A DNA stretch of 64,000 bases, taken from positions 1,904,001 through 1,968,000 of the forward strand of contig NC_063158.1 of NCBI RefSeq assembly GCF_020921035.1, given 5' to 3'. The notes under the pieces were generated by a model. It did no database searches and was not told the DNA's origin. It worked only from the letters and a program-made list of their open reading frames with translations. The position numbers and the translations under genes are program-made. Positions 36,240-48,603 of this stretch are shown piece after piece. The number at the start of each line of letters is the position of its first letter. The first letter of the stretch is position 1. This DNA comes from Rhodamnia argentea. Lineage: Eukaryota > Streptophyta > Magnoliopsida > Myrtales > Myrtaceae.

Positions 36240-36697
36240 AACACTACATTTGACCATAAAATAGGCTACCCAAGACAACACTATCACAATGACCGCTCGA
36301 TGAAACTTTCTTTCAAATTTCATTCTTGAAACTTCCTTCTTCAAATGGTTGGCCAAAGAAGCTAAACCCTTTATTTTACCTTGCTTGAATCAACATCCTT
36401 CAACTCGTCCGTTAACTTAGATAGAGGTTGATATCGTCCTTTAAGTAGTTCCAATATCACCTCTCTCGCTCGACCGGAGATTTTTGCATCGACCCATTTG
36501 AAATATTTGCATTTCAAGCCTTCTCTATAATGGCCGCATCCATGGAATCTTCTATCGGGATTCAATCGAGTCCAAGATGTTTTTATTGGACTTGGAAACC
36601 CACAAAAATAGTAACATTCAGCTTCTTCGCTTCGTTGGAACAAACTAGAGCCACCGCTAAAGCTCTTGCCCTTCATTTGTGAGCTCCTGCCCTCCAT
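36240..36697 (-). pseudogene. GRF zinc-finger gene of MULE-2
   Basis: A 108-codon minus-strand frame starts MEGRSSQMKGKS at 36697. It carries the GRF finger: ECYYFCGFPSPIKTSWTRLN, PDRRFHGCGHY, GLKCKYFKWVD. It then loses frame near 36375 (..VDSSKVK, stop 36371). The rest is readable in another frame as LASLANHLKKEVSRMKFER and a hydrophobic segment AVIVIVLSWVAYFM, ending near 36230. One metal-site Cys (CYCYCG in MULE-1) is changed here to CYYFCG. Same convergent position relative to MURA as in MULE-1. The N-terminal half could still be expressed as a short protein. Confidence 0.7.
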
Positions 36698-37739
36698 AAA
36701 AAGAAAAGAATAATTAGTTTAACCATGATGGAAACACACATACTGAACCTCATGAGCTAAAGATATGGCTACTCCTAACAGGTCACATTTACCACTAGCA
36801 GGTGACCCAAAAGGGGTCAAGGCACGTGAAAATTCATATGATATATATCGAAACTTGATCCGGTAACATGGAATGCTGCAGCAAAAATGAAGATAAAGAT
36901 TAAGCTTGGAAAATAAAATTCGAGTACCTCAAACCTCTCGACAATGATTGCGTCATTGATTAACCTTCACATGCATAGAACCGGTTCCTCTTCCTCAAAC
37001 AATTTCAACGAAACACAAATTCGAGTAGTTTCCTTATAATTCTAAAACACATAGACATAATTAGTCTATCTGCCAATACTTATCACCCCGCACCGAAATA
37101 TAATTCAAATCCTCCCTTAATATACGAAGCACACATCCATCCCAAAAGAGACCAACATCATTAAAATGGAAACAAATTTGTGGTGAAGCACACAAGAATC
37201 CCGAGTTCACCGACTCTTGGTGAAGCAAATGCATATCTATCCACCATCCTCCGAAATAAGGCTAGAAAACTGTACAATTCATACATTGAGCAAACTAACG
37301 GAAGAGAGGATCGAACCATCACCTCGTATTTGGCGGCGACATCCCATTAAATTTGGGGCAACTTGAATTAGGCTATGGATTTGGATTCAATCGCCTTTGG
37401 GGTTTGACTTTTCTAACAATTGAACGATTTTAGGGTTCTTGTTTGGGGGAAATTGGATAAATGACATCGCTTGTGTTTTAGAAGCCGACTAGGATCTCCG
37501 ACGAGCCACATAGGATTAGTTAAGTAATACAAAATCACCACGTATGATTTCTGGCAAGGCTCGCTGAAATTAGCACTGAAATAATCATTTAAAAAAAAAA
37601 TGACACTGAAGTGATCAAAAAAATATTGGTACCAAAGTGAACGCTGTACACAAATATCATCACTCTAAGTGTCCTTTTGCTCTTCTTTTTCTTTGATCAA
37701 ATATTTCCGCGATCATAAGGTCGCATAACTTAAACCGCA

Positions 37740-39130
37740 TCTATAAATCTTGACGTTGATTTAAATAAAATAAGTTCGTGCAATTCATACACAACTTTGA
37801 GATTTTCATAACAACACAAAAATGTCGTAAATATGACAATGAATTTTCTATTTGCAGAATGAGACACGTGGTTATTTACAAGGTATTTCTTGAGAAATCA
37901 TTTGAAAAATTTAGTTCTTTGATTTGACGGTGACAAAACATGAATGGCTCGGAATTAATCATTATAATAAGATTTCCAACTCTGAATTTGACAGTTTTCT
38001 TACATGTAATGTTGATTTTGGAGTAATTTTTTTATTGGTTGATAGAATAGTCCTCAAATATCTTACTTCAGTACTTTAATAAACTAAGAATAATAGATAG
38101 CATTTTAAATGTGGAAAAATTAAAAACGTTTAAGCAAACTACAACATCAATTTTTTCGTGATAAGAAAAGATTGGCCATGTTATGAATGTTTGTTAAATC
38201 TTTTTGGCAACCGTGACAACGTGTGGGTTGATGTTATGGTTTTCCAATAAGTAGGAACTACTTTTTCCATCGATAAAATGGTCATCCTTTGGTTTTTCCC
38301 ATCGATAAAATGGTTATCTTAAGTAACATGTTTCTTGCTCCATTTTTGGGTCTGAAGTGTGCCTTCTACTCCTGTCTTAGTTGGTGATTTTGCGGCGAGG
38401 TATTTTGTCTCAATTGCATATTTTACGAGTTTATGGTTTGTTCATACACCATGAGTGGATTTTACAACGAGTCTTTTAAGTTAGGTTCCTCACAAGGCAT
38501 GCCTAAGGGAAAATTTTGGAAAGATAAGAAAGAGGATACTTTAGTTGAAATCACAAACTTTGCATTCGATAGTTCTGTGCTTTCACCTCCATTTGTCCAT
38601 GTCTTCCCGCCGTTCATTCGCTGAAAGCCGTTGGTCGGTTTCCTACGATGTTCTATTTTCATGGACATGCCATTCATCATTTGTATGAGCTTGATCGATT
38701 ATGGCGGATGCACACAAGCTTCAGTGGACCAACAACCAAACCCTTATTAAGCCTTATTTGTGCATTTATCCCTATTAACATCCGCATGAGAGAGTAATTT
38801 TTCAAAACAGGAGGGGTGGCCAACAATTTCAGAAAACATTAGCATATTGGAGTAATCTACCCTCTTGTGTTGGTTGCTAAATCATCACCGAATCTCAAAC
38901 AGTTTGGAAGACGAGGATAAATCCATACACCAAGCGATAAGAGTAATTCCTAATGAAAAAGGATATGATCTTCTTCTTGGAAACAGCTTGTTGTAGTATA
39001 TGATGCTAAGGCATTTGGAATGTATCAATAACGCGTGTTTATGGAGAATCTCTCTCTTTCTCTATAGGGAATTTTCATCCTGTGACCATATAGACAAATG
39101 ACAATTATAGATCGGGAGGATTCTTTAACT
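37740..39130. repeat. Segmental duplication unit A
   Basis: This block reappears at 43725-45230 with many small differences. Shared marks are AAATAAAATAAGTTC, AAGCAAACTACAACATCAA, TCTTTTTGGCA..CCGTGACAAC and TTTTTCAAAACAGGAGGGGTG. It belongs to the 5' side of the duplicated dirigent unit. The frame at 38433-38624 (MSGFYNESFKL..) lies in a stretch missing from the other copy; I do not recognise it. Confidence 0.65.
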
Positions 39131-40236
39131 TATCTTTTGGATGATGAGATTCACTTTTATCTAATGTCTTTAGCACCTACCAAACTACAAGGGGCCGGCA
39201 GATCCTCTTCCAAATAATCACTCAAAGGGAGTCATTATCATGTTTGTATTTACATGAAGTCATTTATTTAATTCACCTTTCATATATTACTACGCTTCGA
39301 TTTCACGGCAAATCTTAGCAGGAGTCTTGCAATATTTAAATATTAGGCTCTATCAGGATTGATTTTTATTTTTATTTTTCCTTTTTGCTTAACTGAAATC
39401 TTGCAGCTCACGCACTTCAATTCTTTTTTTTTAGGTTCGAAGCTCCTTAAACTTTTACAACACTCTAATGTTAGCATGTGTTTGATTTTACTTAAATCTC
39501 AACAAACACGTTGTTATACTATGTCTTTATATAATAGTTTAAACTTTAGAACTGATGGTGCTAATAACACAAATATTTTACATGGAAAAGCCATATCACA
39601 TTGGTTAATATTTTAAGAGTTTGAATGAAACTTGTAAACCTTGCTGACCTTGTTCCTTTTCAAAGAAGCATAGAATACTAAATTTCCAAACTGGTCGACT
39701 CTAATCATTCCATGCAGTAATTCTTCGTGATATCTCTCTTAGGTAGGCATTATAAGAAGATGATACAGTCTCACTCATATGTTCTAATGAAAAATGAGCC
39801 TAATTGTAATCTTTTAGAATCCTTTGATTTGAAGCTAACTCGAGTACACTTTATTAATTGCAAACTGTTCTAATCTTTTTAGAGACGTATTGATCTCTAT
39901 AATCTCATATTGCTTTGCTACTCTTTTCGAAAGAATTACGAAGAAGATTACACCTCAATTAACCAAATTGAATGAAAAGGAAAAAGTCAGCAAAAAGTGG
40001 GGAATACCCTGTCTTAATCCCCAACCTGCCACCTGAAACAAACAAGAAAAGTTCCTAACTTGGCATCCAGCACATCGTGCATTCTTGGATTACATACGGG
40101 CTGGCGTACGGTTTTGCTCTTATCTGGGAATCTTTATGAACTAGAGACTATGAACAAGTTGGCTCATTAACTCCTATATATAAATTGATTTGAGTTGTTA
40201 ATGCTCACCATCACCAAGACACTAAGCAAAAGCACT
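39131..40236 (+). promoter_or_regulatory. Upstream region of dirigent pseudogene, duplicated at 51060-52227
   Basis: From about 39830 the sequence parallels the DIR gene at 52228 (TTTGATTTGAAGCTAACTCGAG.., GTATTGATCTCTATAATCTC.., AACAAGTTGGCTCATTAACTC). A TATA-like CCTATATATAAATTG lies near 40172-40186. This copy lacks the foldback element found in the other, giving an empty site at about 39855-39890. Confidence 0.5.
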
Positions 40237-40783
<547 letters not shown>

Positions 40784-41085
40784 AATGAAAGATAGCTAGT
40801 CCCTTATGCGTCTATTTGGGTGAATCTCATTTCTACTTCTACTTGCTTTTTATGTAACATAGCTAAATCTAGTTAAGAGAAAATTAAGTAGCTATCTGAA
40901 TTTTGTGTCTCCGATATGATCTTAATTCTGTTAAGATTATCAATCTAAAGTAGCCCTTGTTCTTATTACAATATGATCCTTGAACACCCTCCCCACGCCC
41001 AGTTATCACAACACCCCCCTCTTTTATGACAATATGGTCCTCGAGTTCATTAAAAGGAAACTATTGTGGGGCCACAACACACTGC
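40784..41085 (+). other. 3' flank of dirigent pseudogene
   Basis: Matches the 3' flank of the gene at 52228 (52771-53070), including ACAATATGGTCCTCGAGTTC and TTGTGGGGCC. No coding. Confidence 0.45.
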
Positions 41086-41300
41086 TTCTGCAAATTAAGA
41101 AAATTGGAAAAAAGTCCTACATCTATTGTACTTTTGCTAATTCAATCTTAAACCTTTTAAGTTTGTTAATTGAGTCCTAAATATTTTCACTTGTTGTCAA
41201 TTGTGTCTATTGGCAGGAAATCACCGATGTGGACGTCGGCCGTCTTACATTGCACGATAGATGTTGATATGAATAATTTTAAGAACAATTTAATATGTAT
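41086..41300. mobile_element. Mutator-type foldback element, left half
   Basis: Carries the family motifs GGAAAAAAGTCCTACATCTATTG, GCTAATTCAATC and a GTGGACGTCGGCCGTCTTAC dyad, but no right arm. The corresponding point downstream of the 52228 gene (about 53072-53080) has no such sequence. Confidence 0.5.
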
Positions 41301-43254
41301 TTTCTCTTGGCAAATTCATCTGATATGGACATTCGAAGTCCTCTAGGACACATGTGTTGTCTAGATGGACGTTCTATGTCTTCAACTCGATAAATTATCG
41401 CGGATGCACACAAGCTGTCCAGTCCATGTGCATTAATAATTTTACAGTAAGGCTAGAAGCCCTGCAGTAACAGACATCCTCTCTCTCTCTCTCTCTCTCG
41501 TTATTTGTGTATAATTGGCTTATCAAATGGACATAGTAACTAAATTATTGTGTATAATTGGCTCAACAAATGCTTCATCAACGATATTTGTAACATGACA
41601 CTTCTATTGTACAAATGATGGGCATAAGATAATCTTAGAATCGGTCATCTTGATTAAGTATAAAAACGTTGTAAATTTACTTTTACAACGTCAAAATGCG
41701 CCAACATAATTAAACAGTAAAAAAGTCGTAAAAACAATATGTGGTACATTGGGTGTACTTAATGAATTTTTCTCATTAACACAGGTTTCTATTAATTACG
41801 CGAAAATTACTAAGCATGTGAAAATGACATCTTAACATGTCCGGAGAGCATACTTACCGTAGCTCAATATCTATCCTTAGGCCATTTTCTTATATGACAT
41901 CAGTTCCTCCTTTGAGTATGTAGTAGCATTTGTTTCTTTGAAAAACAAGAATGCAGTCTATTTTTAAATTCCTCAAAGGAATGTATATGTTAGAGTAATT
42001 AAATATTAAACCACGTCTTTATCTAATAACTTAAGCTTTTAGAGCAATTGGTAATGGTCCTGTTGTGCGGAACCAAGCGATCGAACAATAAAATAGGCAG
42101 AACAAGAAAATAAATCGGACACTAGATATACGTGGTTCGGTCGTAGAGACCTACGTCCACGGGAAGAGCAGCAATGAATTCCACTGTAGAACGAGCGATA
42201 CACGGAGATTACAGATCACACTCGAGTTACTCAAACACTCTCGGTGTTTCCCAAGCCCCAATTACATCCAAGAACGCACACAGTGTTTAGTCCTCAATTC
42301 CTAGCGAAACAATCTCTCAAACTCGCAAAGGAATTAAAACAAACCTTAAACTTACAAGATTTAATCGGCTTCGACACTTGAATTCTTGATGTAATTCTGC
42401 GAACAAAACAAAGTCCCAATGTCAAGCACTCACTTGAAAATGGCGCTTCAAGAACTCTCGTGATCCAACTTGCAGTGAAGGATATATACGAAACCAACTC
42501 TGCACCCAAATCTATATCTTCTGGAATATGAATGTCCACCGCCCAAAGAAGTCCCATGTTGGTCAATGATAGAAATCCATACTGATTTGGATTAGGAAAT
42601 AAAATCCAAATCTTTTCCTTTAATCTTTCCTAACCGATTACCACTTCGCAAGGGTATATTACTTATCCACAAGTTACCAGAATTGCAAAACCTGCAGTTG
42701 CTGGTTTTATATCCCAAAAATCACCTTCGTGCTTTACTATTATTCATCCTTGTCAACGGTTTTCTTTTAATTCCACGATCAAGAACTATATTTATTCGAG
42801 CTGATTTTTATCTAACGAACTCAAACTCGAGACATATTTTCAACAGGTCCCACAAAATTTCATATGGTATCAGGAGGTCCCAAGTTCAAATCTTTCTAAG
42901 ACCCTACCTATTTGTCTCCCTAATTAAATATTTCTACGAACAGTCTGGCATAATATCTAATTAGGTGTTGGTTCTTGATCAGTAAACCGTTAGAGTCAAC
43001 GTCTGTGCACTAGGTATGTTCAGGCAAATATTGGAGCCTATGAAATTTAATGGCTCACATGAGTTGAGTTGCCCATGCATCGGAAGCATGTAAGAATTTT
43101 ACTAACTTTAGCAAATCTCCATTCTTGTTAGAATTAGGAATGATCCACTAGAATTTGATACATTATCAGTTTATCACACGTGCATATGCCTTTATTTGAT
43201 GGCCCTTGTCGGCTGATAGTTGAGATTAATTTTATCCCTCTCTTGCAAACTAGG
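41301..43254. other. Intergenic; dispersed repeat at 42060-42560
   Basis: No gene supported. 42060-42560 contains ATATACGTGGTTCGG..GAGACCTACGTCCACGGG, a segment found in many plant LTR-type repeats. A CT microsatellite is at 41480-41499. The 90-codon minus frame at 42566-42294 falls in this repeat and has no domain. Confidence 0.4.
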
Positions 43255-43259
43255 CGAGG

Positions 43260-43735
43260 GAAAGTTAGGAAAACTACATGTCCTTTTCACTTTTGGCCTA
43301 TATACTTAAACTTATTGTATTGATACTAATTTAGTCATAAATCTTTCAATTAAACTAATTTAATTATAAACTTTTTCACATTTGTATTATTTCAATTCAC
43401 CTAACCAATTTCAGACGAAAATTGTTGACGTGAACTTTGTTTTATATTGTTTAAATAATGTTTTTTTTATTTTTTTTCCTTTCCCTTTTGTTTTTTGCCC
43501 GTGGCCGTTCATCGGCCACGGGCGAGGGCAAGTGCAAGTGAGGCCCCCTTGGCGAGGCCGACCCTTGCACCGGCCAAGGCGGCCTCGCTGAGCCTCTCCC
43601 GTGAGAGGGCCAGCCTCGCGTTGAAGAGATTGACCCTCACTCAAGTCAAGGTGAGGCTCGCTAGGCCTTGCCCTCGCCTAGGCGAGGCTCGTCAGATCCG
43701 GGGAGAGGGAAAAGAAAAAAACATTCTTAAATAAA
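43260..43735. mobile_element. Foldback element, left arm plus GC-rich core
   Basis: The arm has TTTTGGCCTATATACTTAAAC..TTAGTCATAAATC, then ATTGTTGACGTGAAC and a GC-rich core (43497-43700) made of GCGAGGC / GGCCAAGGCGG units, closing with AGGCGAGGCTCGTCAGATCC. The right arm is missing and unit B of the segmental duplication begins right after. Frames across the core (43382-43734) are composition artefacts. Confidence 0.5.
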
Positions 43736-45230
43736 ATAAGTTCACACAATTGATACACACCTTTGAGATTTGAATAATATGTGGTTAAAGATGATTATTT
43801 GCACAAGAGGTACATAAGTTGTTAATAGAATGTATTTTATTAATCAAGTTGATTCATTTTTCAGGTTTACTTATTTTGTAGGATTTTCATTTTTATTTTG
43901 AAGTTTTGCATTTCTCTTTGATATGAAATGAAGATCTTTCTTTCAAAAAAAAAAAACATGAAAAATCATTTGAAAAATTATTCTTTTGATTTGATTGTGA
44001 CCAGAATTAATGATTTTATAAGGTTCCCAATTTTGAATTTGACACGTCTTCTATATAAAAAGGTAATTTTGGAGTTATTTTTATTAATTGATAGAAGAGT
44101 CCTAAAATATGTTGAAATTATAAGTAGAGTTGCAAATGCAGAAAAATAAAAAAATAATTAAGCAAACTACAACATCAAATTTTCCGTAACAAGAAAAGAT
44201 TAGCAATGTTATGAATGCTAAATCTTTTTGGCACCCGTGACAACTTCTGGGTTGATATTCTGGTGTTCCAATAAATTGGAACTACTTTTTCCATTAAGAA
44301 TCTTACATAACATGTGTTTTTCCCCCCATTTTTGGGTCCGAAGTAGGGGTGTGCATGGTCCGAGCCGGTCCGGTCCCGATTGGAACCCAGGCGGCCCCCA
44401 TATTTTCGGGACCAAGGACCGGACGGGACTGCGGTCCGGTCCGGGCGGTCCCGGTCCGACTATCCCGACTCGGGGAGATCGCTAACTATTGAAAATCTAG
44501 TCAACTTAATAAACTATGCCATGGTAAAAACATGGCGACTCCCTATGACTTTTATGATAAGACGCCAAAATGTTCGAATTCAATACCAAATCCAGCCATT
44601 AAATGATAAAAACATCACCAACCGCACTCAAAAAAACGATGAGAGAAAAGATGACTCAAAAACAAGATGGAAAATAAGACTAAAAAGTTGAGGGGAGACT
44701 ACCACCGGTGGGTCTTATTTTTTTTTGGCAATTGTATATATTTATATATAAATAATTATATATTATGGCTGGTGTTCCGGTAAATAGGAACTACTTTTTC
44801 CATTAAGAATCTTACATAACATGTGTTTTTCCCCCCGTTTTTGGGTCTGAAGTGTGCCTTCTTCCCCTGTCTTGGTTGGTGATTTTGCGACGAGGCATTT
44901 TTTCTCAATTGCATATTTTGCGAGCTTGAGATCGGATTGTGGTTTTTTTTAAAAAAAATTATTTAATCCTAAACCGTTGATTGATAAAAATAAAATCGTC
45001 CGCTCTTTAATGGACCGACAGCCAAACCCTGATTAAGTTCTATTTCTGCACTTAAAGTAATTTTTCAAAACAGGAGGGGTGACCCAACAACTTCAGAAAA
45101 CATTAGGGGATTAGAGTGGTCTGCTCTCTTGTGATGGTTTCTAAATCACCATAAAATCTTATACAGTTTGGAAGACGAGGGTAAAACCATAGCATATCAA
45201 GCATAAGTTAATGTTCTTCGTGACCTTATT
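43725..45230. repeat. Segmental duplication unit B
   Basis: Second copy of 37740-39130. It differs by an inserted GC-rich segment at 44346-44768 and by the absence of the 38430-38690 stretch of unit A. Confidence 0.6.
44346..44768. mobile_element. hAT-like insertion between two copies of an 87-bp flank
   Basis: It begins TAGGGGTGTGCATGGTCC and contains GGTCCGGTCCGGGCGGTCCC repeats, like the hAT MITE at 23757. The flanking sequence TGTTCCAATAAATTGGAACT..CCCCATTTTTGGGTCCGAAG at about 44262-44345 recurs at about 44771-44855. No clear right terminal repeat. The 87-bp duplication is far too long for a target-site duplication. Confidence 0.45.
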
Positions 45231-45291
45231 TGATCACTCACTTGAGTTCTAGGAAGTCTATGAGAGTGTTCAGAGTAATTCCGGAAAAATT

Positions 45292-46465
45292 GTCCAAAAA
45301 GTCTTGAATTTATTGCACTTTTGTTAATTGAGTCATAAACCTTTTAATTTTGCCAATTGAGTCCTAAACATTTTCTTGTTTTGCAAATTGAGTCAATTTG
45401 GTAAATTTTGGCCAAAAATAGTTGACGCGAATGCCGGCAGTCTTACGTGGCATGACCGGCGTTGATGTTGATATTTTTTAATATATTATTTTGATATTTT
45501 TGTTTTTTTTTTTCTTTAAATTTTTTTTAAACTTTGGCCATTTCAAACATTTTGACAACTTGCCAATTGAATCCCAAACTTTTCAATTGTACCAATTTTA
45601 TCCTAACCCTTTCGAGGATTTGCCAATTTAGTCATAAAATTTTTAACGAACTACTAATGTAGTCTTTCCGACTAATTTTGACTAGAAATCGCAAACATAG
45701 TGGTCTAGTCAGCGTTATCCATCTTGCATGGTGCGGCCAGCACCGACGTATAAATTTTTAATTATTATATAATTTTTTTAATTTTCTATTAATTTCTTTT
45801 ATTGATTTCTTCTTTTTTCGTCTCCTCATAGGACTAGCGGGCCCATTAGCAAATGGGCGAGGGCCGGTGAACCGGGCGAGGGCCTCAAAGCCCTCGCCGG
45901 ATCTAGGCTAGGCGAGGGCTCACGAGCCTTGCTTAGAGCATCGCGTCCCTCGCCCATACTTATTGTGGTTGGCGAGGGCCTAGGGTTCCATGATGCCCTT
46001 TCTTTGCCATATCTAGCAAGGGCTTGCAAGCCTTAGCTCGAGCTGGCAAGGGCGTCACAAGCACTCGTTGCCCTCATCTTGGGGTCGGCAGCCCTGCTTA
46101 CCTTGTGAAGAATACAAGAAAAGAAATATAAGAAAAATAATAAAGTTAATAAAAATTTTATCAAATAAAAAATTATCCATATTAATACCGGCCATGCGAT
46201 ATAGGAAGGTCGACGCTAATTGGAGCACCACATTAGCGATTTTCAATCGAAATTAATCGGAAGGACTACAATGGTAATTCTTTAAAATGTTTATTACTGA
46301 ATTAGCTAATCCTCAAAATATTTAGAACGAAATTGACACAATTGAAAGGTTTAGGACTGAATCGGCAAATTGTCAAAAGGTTTAGGAAAAAATTGACAAA
46401 ATTGAAAAAATAGAACTTAATTGGCCACCGTATAGTAGGCTTAGGATTTTTGGAACAGTTTTCCT
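45292..46465. mobile_element. Large Mutator-type foldback element, about 1.17 kb
   Basis: The left end GGAAAAATTGTCCAAAAAGTC pairs with the reverse complement of 46430-46460 (GGAAAACTGTTCCAAAAATCC). The arms are built of CCAATTGAGTCCTAAAC units; an extra left-arm-like block at 45535-45760 suggests a nested or doubled arm. The GC-rich core at 45833-46090 is built of GGCGAGGGC units. No clean target duplication seen. Confidence 0.55.
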
Positions 46466-47743
46466 CCATTATTAACACCCACAAAACTTAGTTTCTTCCG
46501 CCGACCCACCACAACCCTTTCGTTCGGACTCTGCAGTACCACCTCCGACCGCTCCTATCGTGGAGTCCCCTTGCATTACCTTCTTTGTCGCCCCAACGAC
46601 TGAGCTTGACAACGGCATCAAGCTCATTGCCAACGGTGGATGCACCGCCTCTGGACGTTGATGTTGGACCTCCAGCAATAGGATGGATGCCAATAGACCT
46701 GGAAATGAAGTGAGCCGGAAGAAGGGCCCTTTGGGTATCGCCGGCAAATGCCAAGCTGTGACGAGCAACACAAAGGAGGGATGGCCGAATTTTTTTCAAG
46801 TTATTTCTCATCTCAGCGGGCTGTAAAATAGAGGATGAAATGTGGTATGAGCCTAATATTAGGATTAGACAAACAAACACAACGAAATAGAGAGTAAATG
46901 CAGAAAACAAAAGAAATTGAGATATACGATTTATTCATGGTTTATCCTTGAATTAGGGCTACAAATGATTTCACTATAATTAGCACTTCGTATAACTCTC
47001 AATCACAAGATAAATAGATTATATAATCACTCAGTAGCTATTCATGGGCCCAAACCAAAACTACCAATAACATATGGGCTAAAACTATGAAAGCTAGACC
47101 GCCCCTTGTGACCCCTGAGGCGGTCCCTTGCCGTTTATCGGAGAGCAGGACTCTTGTTCTTTCATGGGTATGAATCACATTCTAACACTTGAAAATTAAT
47201 GATGATTTTTAGTGTATTTTCCAAAAAAACTATATAATTTGGAATATATATGCAAGCGTCTACCAAAAGAAAATCCGAAACAGGCCACGAGGGCGGGTTG
47301 TTGGGGGCATTCAAAGTTGCCGCCAAACGTCATAATGATGATAAATACACGTGGGATTTCATTCACATGGGGCATCAAAGAGGGTATTGAAGCAAAGCAA
47401 TATAAATTAAACTCGTAGTGTCGCAAGTGATGTAAATTATTGTATTGTAATTTGTAAGCTCAGTATAAACTAATCATCGTTGCCTTTGTTCTCTGTCGCC
47501 TCGCAAACTTCGCTGGCCGCTAGTTCGATTTTGTCTGTGTCTTACAAGTTATATTTTATGTGCTAACGTCTAATAATGCCCAATGTCGGAACAAGCCCCA
47601 CTAGACAGGAAGGAGAGGAAAGAGAGGGGGGGGGGGCAGAGGAGGGGAGGAGAGAGAGAGAGAGGGAATTGCACTATATTAATGTCGCTAAAAATGTGCC
47701 CTCAGGGACGGCCCACGAGGATATCTTATAAGATAGGAATATA
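46466..47743. other. No supportable gene; start of the second dirigent-type duplicated block
   Basis: A 140-codon minus frame (46910-46488) has no domain that I know and overlaps another frame of similar length, so I do not call it. From about 47200 the sequence parallels 49500-49690, 54770-54900 and 56970-57200: CGAAACAGGCCACGAGGGCGG.., GTGGGATTTCATTCA..GGCATCA. These are repeated upstream flanks of dirigent genes. Confidence 0.4.
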
Positions 47744-47752
47744 CAATCTGAC

Positions 47753-48294
47753 AAAGAAAATTATCAAAAAAGTTTTAAATTTATTGTGATTATGCAAATT
47801 CAGTCATTCCGGCTAATTTTAGGCAAAAATCGTTGACGTGGCTCAATCAAGATTGACGTGCTCAATTTTTAATAATATTTTAATATTTTCGAAATTTTCT
47901 ATTTTTCTCTTTTGTTTTTCTCTTCTTCTTCTTCTTCTTCTTCTTCTTCTTCTTCTTCTTCCTCAAGCCAACTAGCGAAGCTCGTCCCCGCAAGCCATTG
48001 GAGAGAGTTAGCCGTGCCCGCCCCTAGGAGGCCGGCCTCGCTGTCATTGGGGAGGTCGAGCCTCACCTAGATCTCTAAAAAAGAAATAAAAAGAATATAA
48101 AAATTGAAAAGATATTAAAATCTTATTAAACATTGGCCACGTAGGTGCCGGCCGCGCCATGTCAACGATTTTCGATCGGAAAGACTGAATTGACATAAAT
48201 ATAAAAAGTTTATGATTGAATTAACAAACAAAAAAACTTAGGATTGAATTGGCACAATTCTAATAGGTTTAGAAACTTTTTTTGTTACTCTCCC
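47753..48294. mobile_element. Mutator-type foldback MITE with exact 9-bp target duplication
   Basis: CAATCTGAC lies on both sides (47744-47752 and 48295-48303). The arms pair (AAAGAAAATTATCAAAAAAGTTT versus GGGAGAGTAACAAAAAAAGTTT). The core at 47965-48070 is GC-rich, and a (TTC)n run at 47929-47961 precedes it. It split the promoter of a dirigent relic: the flanks match 54905-54925 continuously. Confidence 0.8.
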
Positions 48295-48303
48295 CAATCT
48301 GAC

Positions 48304-48603
48304 ATAATACTAGTGGCTTATTTTTGCAAGGTAAGCTCTATGTAAGCTGATTTACTGATGAAACAATCATCAAATGCATGCTCGGGCTCGGGGGTTCTAT
48401 TTTTACCTTATAACGACTGCTTCGACCATGTGGTTAGCTTGTACCTTGGTGTTCAACTTGACTGAATAAAAGGGCACTATAAACGTCATGTTGCCGGAAC
48501 CGGAGATTTCTTCATGGCAGGAGAGATTATTGATCTTGAGACAGACGATTTGGTTCTATTTGAATATTTTGGACTGAAGATGGATGTGCGAGTGCCATTA
48601 CGA
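48304..48603 (+). pseudogene. Dirigent relic: promoter fused to C-terminal half
   Basis: 48310-48360 matches the core promoter of the gene at 55030 (TATTTTTGCA.GGTAAG.TCTAT). It is then joined directly to codons from the middle of the protein: GFYFYL.. at about 48390, LACTLVFNLTE with a stop after it, a second deletion, then GTGDFFMA (48499-48522) and ..FGLKMDV to about 48590. About the first 300 coding bases are gone. Its 3' flank (48640-48760) still matches those of the genes at 55030 and 57380. Confidence 0.8.

Larger units (their letters stand above)
31503..37681 (+). mobile_element. MULE-2: internally deleted Mutator-like element
   Basis: The left end around 31522-31560 (GAGTGACAATATTTGTGTA..CTTTGGTG) pairs with the reverse complement of 37628-37670 (GAGTGATGATATTTGTGTA..CTTTGGTA). 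CTTCTTTTT flanks both sides (31494-31502, 37682-37690); it is low-complexity, so the boundary is less sure than for MULE-1. The interior repeats the MULE-1 plan: a short MURA remnant on plus (34510-35260) and the GRF zinc-finger gene on minus (36240-36697). The MURA core is missing. The outermost bases are more diverged than in MULE-1. Confidence 0.65.

Noticed and set aside
43382..43734. Three overlapping Arg/Ala-rich frames
   Set aside because: All lie over the GC-rich core of a foldback element; open only because the core is GC-rich and repetitive.
46488..46910. 140-codon minus frame
   Set aside because: Overlaps another similar-sized frame, no known domain, beside a foldback element.
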